A DNA stretch of 64,000 nucleotides from Eudorina sp. 2006-703-Eu-15 (Eukaryota; Chlorophyta; Chlorophyceae; Chlamydomonadales; Volvocaceae). Of the stretch, positions 56,923 through 64,000 are shown in pieces (positions within the stretch are counted from its first letter, which is position 1; each line of letters starts with the position of its first letter). Location: assembly GCA_003117195.1 (NCBI GenBank), contig BDSI01000147.1, positions 186,001-250,000 of the forward strand. The letters are read 5' to 3'. The position numbers were made by a program, and so were the translations under genes. The notes under the pieces are model-generated. The model was not told the DNA's origin and made no database searches. It was given only the letters and a program-made list of their open reading frames with translations.

Positions 56923-59900
56923 TTAGTAAACTTGAAAACAGGCCTTATCAATGATCGTATTGTATTGCGTTGAGCCGCATCCGCCGCGCATTGCCTTCCA
57001 CTTGAGTACGCAACGCCCGTCGTACAGTCGTAGGAAAAAGCGGCAGTTGTTGCTGTCTCGGCAGGCCTCGCCGCACTGGTCGGTGCTGTAGCCACTGAAA
57101 GTCGCGAAGCAGTTTTGGTTGTCTGAGTGGTCCCCGTTGATGTCCCAGTTGTCAATACAGAAGAACCTCCCTGGTAAGGCGGATCCATGTACATATGTAC
57201 CGCGTGCAAGGAAACGGGGGTAAACATTATAATACTAATACTAACAATACTACTAATGATAACAGCCCCCGCCCGAATATTAGAAGAACGAATCAGGGAT
57301 GCACAAGGGAGCTCGTGTGGGGCCTATCTAGGCAACCCGCACAACCCCCCTTAAAGGACAGGGGGGGACCCCCTTTTGTCCACCCCCCCCTGGCATGACG
57401 AGAGCTTGCGGTGATCATCGATTACCAAGGGGCAGATCGATGGCGGACATGACATGAAAGCAGACAGCATAACCGACATAACAGCTCACTGATGAAAAGG
57501 ATGCACATGAAAATGTATGTGCAGACACAGGCTGTGCACGCAGGCACAGGCACAGGCCGTGCGGGCTCAGTGAGGCAGGAATCCATGCATGAAAATGAGT
57601 TGCTGCAGGCTCGGTGAGGCAGCTACACTATTTTGGCAGCTTGCATTTCATCGGTGTCGGTGGTGCGTGCCCCACCATGACGATTGAAAGCAAGGTGCCA
57701 TGATTACGAATGTTGGATTGAGGCTTTGGAGAGCTCGTTCGAATATGGATCAAGAAACGCAGGCAGACGTGTTAGCCCGAGGCGCGCCGTTATAAATAGA
57801 GAAGTATGCGAAGAGATGATAGTGCTGTGAAAACAATACACAGTCGTGCGGACAGTAATGTGCAATTAAATTGAATGACGAATCGCGGAGCCCGAATCGC
57901 ACCAAGCAAGTAGACAAAGAGAGGCAACCATTATCATGCACACCGCGATGAAATAGTATCCATCTAAAAACAGCGAAAGTACTGCCATGTAAGAAGAACT
58001 GCGATTTGCGAATAGTAAGTAACAACAACAATAACAATTCACTTTGCTTGGGTATTTCAGTATACTACGGCATATAACTGAGGTTATCTAAGTGCTACCA
58101 ATTGCAACATCGCCACACAAGCCCGCGGGCAAGCAAACAAGCAAGCACCACTGTGTTGTTGGGGGGTACGAGCGAGCGAGGTGAAAGGGAAGGCTCCACA
58201 CACACCAGCATCGGTACGAAATGGCGCGTACATGATGACTACCGACGGAATCTGAATGAATACCACCGTTCGGTGTGTATCGCATCATAGCACAGCTGTA
58301 TGCATGATTGAGGTTTGTAATCTATCTACTCACCGCGGTTCGCGCGCATCCAGCACGTCTGATCGACGAACGAATTGTAGTGGTTAGCGCCCCCGGTCCC
58401 AGTGATTGGATCCCTCTTCAAGTAGCAGTTACCGTCATTTGTGCGCACGGAGAAGATGCAACTGTAAGCACATACATGCATGACGAGCAAGGAACGGGGC
58501 ATCGGCAACTAGGTACGTAGCTTCCGTCCAGCTGGAATAATGTGACGAACAGCGACCGGCAGTGAATTCATATTTCACATAATTAATATGAGATGCGTCG
58601 CCGCCGACACCAGACTCAAGACAGACAGTTATACAATTGGCGACTGAACGCAAGCAGGGATGATATTATCATTAGTAGAATCGGTATACTTGGAGCATGA
58701 CCATGACCATTAGCACGAGCATGACCGTGAGCATGAACGTGAACATTATTGGGCGGGGCCCCAGCGCGAAGCGCGTTCGGGGGGCCCCGCCCCGTAGGAT
58801 TGCCCATGTCCGTGCGCCGTGCGCCGTGCGCCGTGCGTGGGTAACGGCAAAACGTTCATTATCCGCTAAACCAATTCACAAAGTTTGTCATATTGATTGT
58901 CCTCTATTGCAAGTTATCCTTGGTTTGGCTGAAAAAAATTCTTTGCGCACAAACGGTCAAAGTAAAGCTCCGCGGTCTCCATGGACCCGAGTCAACATCC
59001 ACCCAACGCCTCTCGCGCTCATATTTGTTGCAACAGGTGCCGCGTGATGAATAATGAATTTATGAATGGGCGGCGCATGCTAAATTGAACTTACATAGTG
59101 TTCTGATGTTTGAACATCAAGATGCCACCAACATCAAGATTTGCCTTTCTGTCTTGCCAGATGAATATAATTCAACAATATGTATTGAATCAAAGTTTCA
59201 AAATGCAAAGGGATAGCATATCGAGTATCAACGAGTTCTCCAGTTCCGATGGCCGAAGTCCGGGTCTCACCGCGGCTTTTTCGCACCCTGTTTTTGCCTT
59301 ACATTTGCTATGTAACAATTGATGGCAAACGGTCAGAGGTTCGCGTTTGCTGCGGGCGTGCAACTGAAGGGCTGCATGCTTGCCGACGGACCAAACAACT
59401 ACAGTTTCACGACAAAACAAGAATGCCTCAGGCTTGCTTTTCGATATCTGCTTGACAGACGGATGTGGTAGTGCATAGGCGTCTAGTGTTACGGTAATCG
59501 TTGGCGGCATGTACTGCAGCTTGCTTGGTTTCGGGGCTGCCCTACCTGCTTGAGCTTGCTCAATCTATGCACGCCGATCTACTTTCAACGTCAACGACAC
59601 CCTCGATGACACCCTTTCACTCTCTAACACTCTTGCGCGGTAACAGAGTTTCCGTTGTGAAGCAAGCGGCCTGTACGGATTGTAGGGGGCCCCCCCTTTT
59701 TCCGGCTTCAAGGAAGCCGACCCCTACTTGTCATTTTTAAATTGATGACTTTGATGCCGATGACTAAGTCTTTCACTATTACTCCAGTTATTGATTAATT
59801 CATATATTATTTGACCATGATTATGTTGCCGTCCTTGTTTGGAATGGCGATACATAACAATATTCACAAAGCGATCGAGGTCGGCAAAGTAGAACCGACC

Positions 59901-62477
59901 CTAACAGACAACAACTGAAGTGTTAGGCTGCTTTTCCCATTGCTTTCTGTGAGAAGTGAGCCAGTTACGAAGTTGTGACATCAGCATACAGTTCAGAAAA
60001 TATTAATGCCTTCATCTGTTCTCATACATGCAACTACCGTTAAATAAATAAAAAGTTATCTTTATTGGTAAGGATGATACAGCGGACCCCGCCGGTCATC
60101 GGTAACTGCCTCACACGACTGCATAAACGAACTTGACCACCATGGTGCACAGGACAGGCTCCGGATAGCAAAATTTTGGCATGCACGCGCGGAACCAACC
60201 CTTATCGCAACCCTATATCCTATGTACTAATCAAAAGCCATACGTTTGTTGAATGGTCTGCACTGTAAGGCGCAAAGGCTTACCGGATGGTTGGGAACCC
60301 ATTTGGGTTCCTTACATTGAGAGCTTCTGAACGGTGCACTTTGCGCCCAAATGGGTTCCCAACCATCCGGTAAGCCTTTGCGCCTTACATGCACCTACCT
60401 ACGTATTCATACTACATACACCCGCCCGCCAATTCATTTGGTGCATGCGATACATCCTAGCTGGGATCCGATAGATCCCAGCTACCTACCAACAGGCGCA
60501 CATAAGCGTCCAAAGATAAGCCACTTACGTGGGTTCCTTGTAGCACTCTTCTTGGCAAGCATCCATGTTCGCGGTTCGGACGTTGCGGATACCTGAGCCG
60601 GCTATGTCCGTCTGGGAATAGCAAGCCCATTTCGCACCTACATGTGCATAAGTGCATGTGTATGTCCGCTTTTAATTATTAGCAAGTAAAAATGTACACA
60701 CACGCAAAGTAAGGCGGCCCCCTGTTGTTGTCAATGCGCTATAACATTTAGCGGCGCAGTATCGTGTGACGTGACGTGGCTAACGATGAATGTAATGGTG
60801 CCCGCCGGCTCTTCGCACCTCGGGGCTCCACCGGTGGCGGGGGAGGCGGCGGGTGCGGCGGAGGCGAAGGTGGCCTGAAGGGGACTGCGCGCAGGATAGC
60901 AAACATCAATGCATACCTGTATGTATCAACGAGTAGACATTTACACCATACGTATTATTATTAGGATGTTACAGCGGACCCCTCGGGTCATCGGTGACAT
61001 ACAGCCCCGGCGACAGCCGAGGCTTCCTCATCACCATACACTGCCTAAATGAACTAACGCCACCATGGCGCTCCGGACAGGCTCCCCTAGTGCACCGAAA
61101 CACTCCCCGGGTCCACACTACCATACGTATGTATGTACACCCATCGTACACTCATACAGATGATGCTATGAGCCTATATATATCACTATCATTCACACAC
61201 ATTCACATGTGTATGGCTTAATTCATCCTATTTCTGTAACTGGTTTTTCATTGTGTTATCGACATTGTTTGCCGACACTTATGCACTCTGGATTCAAATG
61301 AACGTACGAATAATGCAAGCACATTTTGCACATTCGTTCGTACCTGTAAATGCATACAGGTGCGCACACGCATACACATAACCCACCGGCAGTGTCGCCG
61401 TTGCAAGTGAACTGGGTGGGAGCTGCGATGGTGAACACGGGTGTGGCCACCTGCCCCGGCTGGTTGGCCCCGCTGATAACGAAGCGCTGATTGTAGCCCC
61501 AGTGGCAGTCCCACTGCTGCACAGTTCCCCCTGCATTTCACATACATGTGTAGCAAGGTGGGGCATTACGTACTGCATACTAGCCCATTCAGATTTGTAT
61601 ACCGGTTAGGTCAAGTGACACTATCGCGATTAGGCGGTTTATTTACGCATAAGATTAAGGCCAGCTGCCGAGGTGTGGAGTTCAGGTCACAGTTGTTGGA
61701 TTGAGATGCCCAAGCTGCTGCCGTGGATTGGTTTATGAATTATATGAATGTGTCGGGCGGGGATCCTTAGTCGGCAGGATTAACCGCAGTGGACTTTCGG
61801 TTCGCATGGCGTAGGTTGACGGATTAGACGGATGGACTCAGTAAGGTGTCCTCTAGCGTCATAAAAGACGCGACATACGTAAACCATTCCTAAGGCATGG
61901 TCCGGAAGCCTAGATAGCTAAACACACTGTAACGGTACCATTACGTACATATATACAGCACATCGATGTGCAGTGGGATTGCATATGTCCATATGCGTCC
62001 CTTGCTTCCGTGCGTCCATACCGGCTATGGCATTCATCATCTCAGATGCAGCAGCCTATGTACATCACTCGGCCAACTTATAGGCTGGAGCGGTCTCGGA
62101 TTCGACTGATGAAGAGCCATTGTGGTGTATGTATGTGGATAATTACGTATCCTGCCTACATGTCCCTGTCCCTGCGAGTGGATATGACTAATAATATGAC
62201 ACGCATTTGCTTCAGATAGATCCCGCGTACTGATGTAAGATGAACAGATGCAAATATGTATCCATCCTGCTGCCATCCTTACTTTCCATGTCACGGCAAC
62301 TATTCAACTTCGTCATAAATTGCGCGAGCCCTACATACCCGAATTAATGTCCAGGCACTTGCGGCTGTGCTGCGCCACCAGGTGCACTTGCCCGGCCACG
62401 CAGGATCGCACAATGATCCATCGCCTGTGCGCCGGCGGCAAGCTGCCGTCTTGGTCCCGGCAGCTGTACAGGATTAC
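56923..62477 (-). CDS. Ricin-B lectin plus PAN/apple-like protein, 3' five exons (partial)
   Basis: Exons in transcript order: 62477-62339, 61530-61387, 60592-60529, 58461-58334, 57170-56923 (stop TAA). All junctions are GT-AG and the codon phases agree at all four introns, which strongly supports the model. Exons 1-2 give a beta-trefoil signature: HLVAQHSRKCLDINSG followed by GTVQQWDCHWGYNQRFVI, with a preceding repeat end (VILYSCRDQDG). Exons 3-5 give two cysteine-rich PAN/apple-like modules: NMDACQEECYKEPTC then DGNCYLKRDP and TCW; and CFATFSGYSTDQCGEAC then CRFFLRLYDGRCVLKW and KACF. Such modules bind sugars or proteins, so a secreted or surface protein is likely. About 240 residues are visible; the 5' part lies beyond the window or is not recognised. 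Confidence 0.78.
57222..58045 (-). repeat. Inverted, diverged copy of the 2-kb array repeat in an intron
   Basis: Read on the minus strand this follows the array unit in order: CGGAGCCCGAATCGC-type block, the GGCAGCTTGC/GCAAG..TGCCATGAT inverted repeat (about 57640-57705), the CCAGGGGGGG...GACAGGGG poly-G block (57355-57400), and the GCCCCCGCC plus AT-triplet loop (57225-57275). It lies wholly in the last intron of the lectin gene. It shows the array repeat also exists as a dispersed element. Confidence 0.75.
58751..59733. repeat. 1-kb dispersed repeat R1, copy a
   Basis: It begins with the hairpin GGGCGGGGCCCC-AGCGCG...GGGGCCCCGCCC and ends near GGCTTCAAGGAAGCC-GACCCC-TACTTGTCA. It is about 90% or more identical to 62904-63970 apart from a variable GT/GCC tract near 58815-58840. 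The first 12 bp recur inverted near the 3' end (GGGGCCCCGCCC, clearer in copy b). It has no coding capacity. It lies in the intron between 58461 and 60529. Confidence 0.85.
60078..60163 (+). repeat. Small dispersed repeat R2, copy a
   Basis: Shares CAGCGGACCCC, GGTCATCGGTRAC, CTGC-TAAA-GAAC, CCACCATGG and GGACAGGCTCC in order with 60969-61086. It is preceded by an AT-rich GGTAAGGATGATACAG. It may be a SINE fragment or a short LINE 3' end. Confidence 0.6.
60264..60389. mobile_element. 126-bp foldback MITE with 44-bp perfect terminal inverted repeats
   Basis: 60264-60307 is the exact reverse complement of 60346-60389 (arms begin TGTAAGGCGCAAAGGCTTAC), with a 38-nt loop. The element is flanked by a 5-bp direct repeat TGCAC at 60259-60263 and 60390-60394, as expected for a DNA transposon insertion. 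It codes for nothing. It lies in the intron between 60529 and 58461 of the lectin gene. Confidence 0.88.
60969..61086 (+). repeat. Small dispersed repeat R2, copy b
   Basis: Partner of 60078-60163, same orientation, preceded by ATTATTATTAGGATGTTACAG. It has a roughly 30-bp insertion relative to copy a (CATACAGCCCCGGCGACAGC region). It lies in the next intron of the lectin gene. Confidence 0.6.
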
Positions 62478-62903
62478 CTGGAACGGAACGAACGCACACA
62501 TGCATGCGTGCGGGCTTGTTAATACTGACTAGGTGGTGGCGGAAGAAACAGGCATGCCTGACGATCGGCGAACCACCATGGGTGATAAGAGGCTGATAGC
62601 GGAGGTATGTACACAGCAAGTGACGCTGGAGCGGCGACAGCAGCAAGGCAAAGTGAACAACTGAACTGCTCACATAAATTTAGGTACCCTGCACTGGACG
62701 CTGCGTTTAGTTCTGCAAGTCATACTCTAGCTAACCCGACCGCCATGCATAGATACATGCTTGCCTGTTCACCATTCCAACAGATGCACGCGGTGAATAA
62801 CAGGACCACAAATTGCTACGTGACCACAAATTATGTATATGAGGATAGCAACAATGATACAACGACTTTCATTATGATCAGCAGCATATAAGTACTTATT
62901 TTT

Positions 62904-63970
<1,067 letters not shown>

Positions 63971-64000
63971 ACATGAAGTATGTGTTTGATATAAGGGTAT

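Noticed and set aside
58435..58653. Possible extra exon of the lectin gene
   Set aside because: The flanking exons already join in phase without it, and it lacks conserved Cys spacing and convincing splice sites.

Overview
The window looks like repeat-rich nuclear DNA of a eukaryote, most likely a green alga. A volvocine-type alga fits best, but this is an inference with moderate to low confidence. Support comes from a five-exon host gene with clean GT-AG splice sites, TGTAA-type polyadenylation signals, GC-rich retroelement coding regions, and a LINE that carries RNase H and a restriction-like endonuclease. No bacterial-style operons, rRNA or tRNA genes were seen.

Layout: 1-903 holds nothing recognisable. 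904-2088 is a 149-bp tandem satellite. 2640-4091 and 24049-55700 are two parts of one tandem array with units of about 2.06 kb and many GC hairpins. A 19,957-bp Ty3-type retroelement (4092-24048, coding on the minus strand) inserted into this array, making a 4-bp target duplication (CGCT). A 5'-truncated LINE of about 5.9 kb (5804-11698) then inserted into that element, making a target duplication of up to 15 bp. The nesting order is therefore array, then Ty3-type element, then LINE.

The Ty3-type element is the centrepiece. On the minus strand its polyprotein reads: Pro/Gln-rich gag with a capsid-like region and two CCHC knuckles; a 57-bp minisatellite linker; an aspartic-protease-like domain; a 16-residue acidic repeat; two hydrophobic (membrane-like) segments; reverse transcriptase; RNase H; a DNMT-like cytosine methyltransferase domain; an HHCC/DDE integrase; a PHD finger; a Tudor/Agenet-like motif; and a second SAM-methyltransferase-like domain. 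It thus pairs chromatin readers with two degenerate writer-like domains. Its terminal repeats are arranged A1-internal-B1-A2-B2, a split direct repeat. That layout is known from tyrosine-recombinase elements (PAT/DIRS type), yet this element encodes a DDE integrase and made a 4-bp target duplication. The combination is the strongest candidate here for something undescribed.

The right end (56923-62477 and beyond, minus strand) carries the 3' part of a host gene with a ricin-B-like lectin domain followed by two PAN/apple-like cysteine-rich modules. Its introns hold an inverted copy of the array repeat, a 126-bp foldback MITE with 44-bp perfect arms, small dispersed repeats, and one copy of a 1-kb GC-palindrome repeat. 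A second copy of that 1-kb repeat, with a (GT)51 tract, lies upstream.
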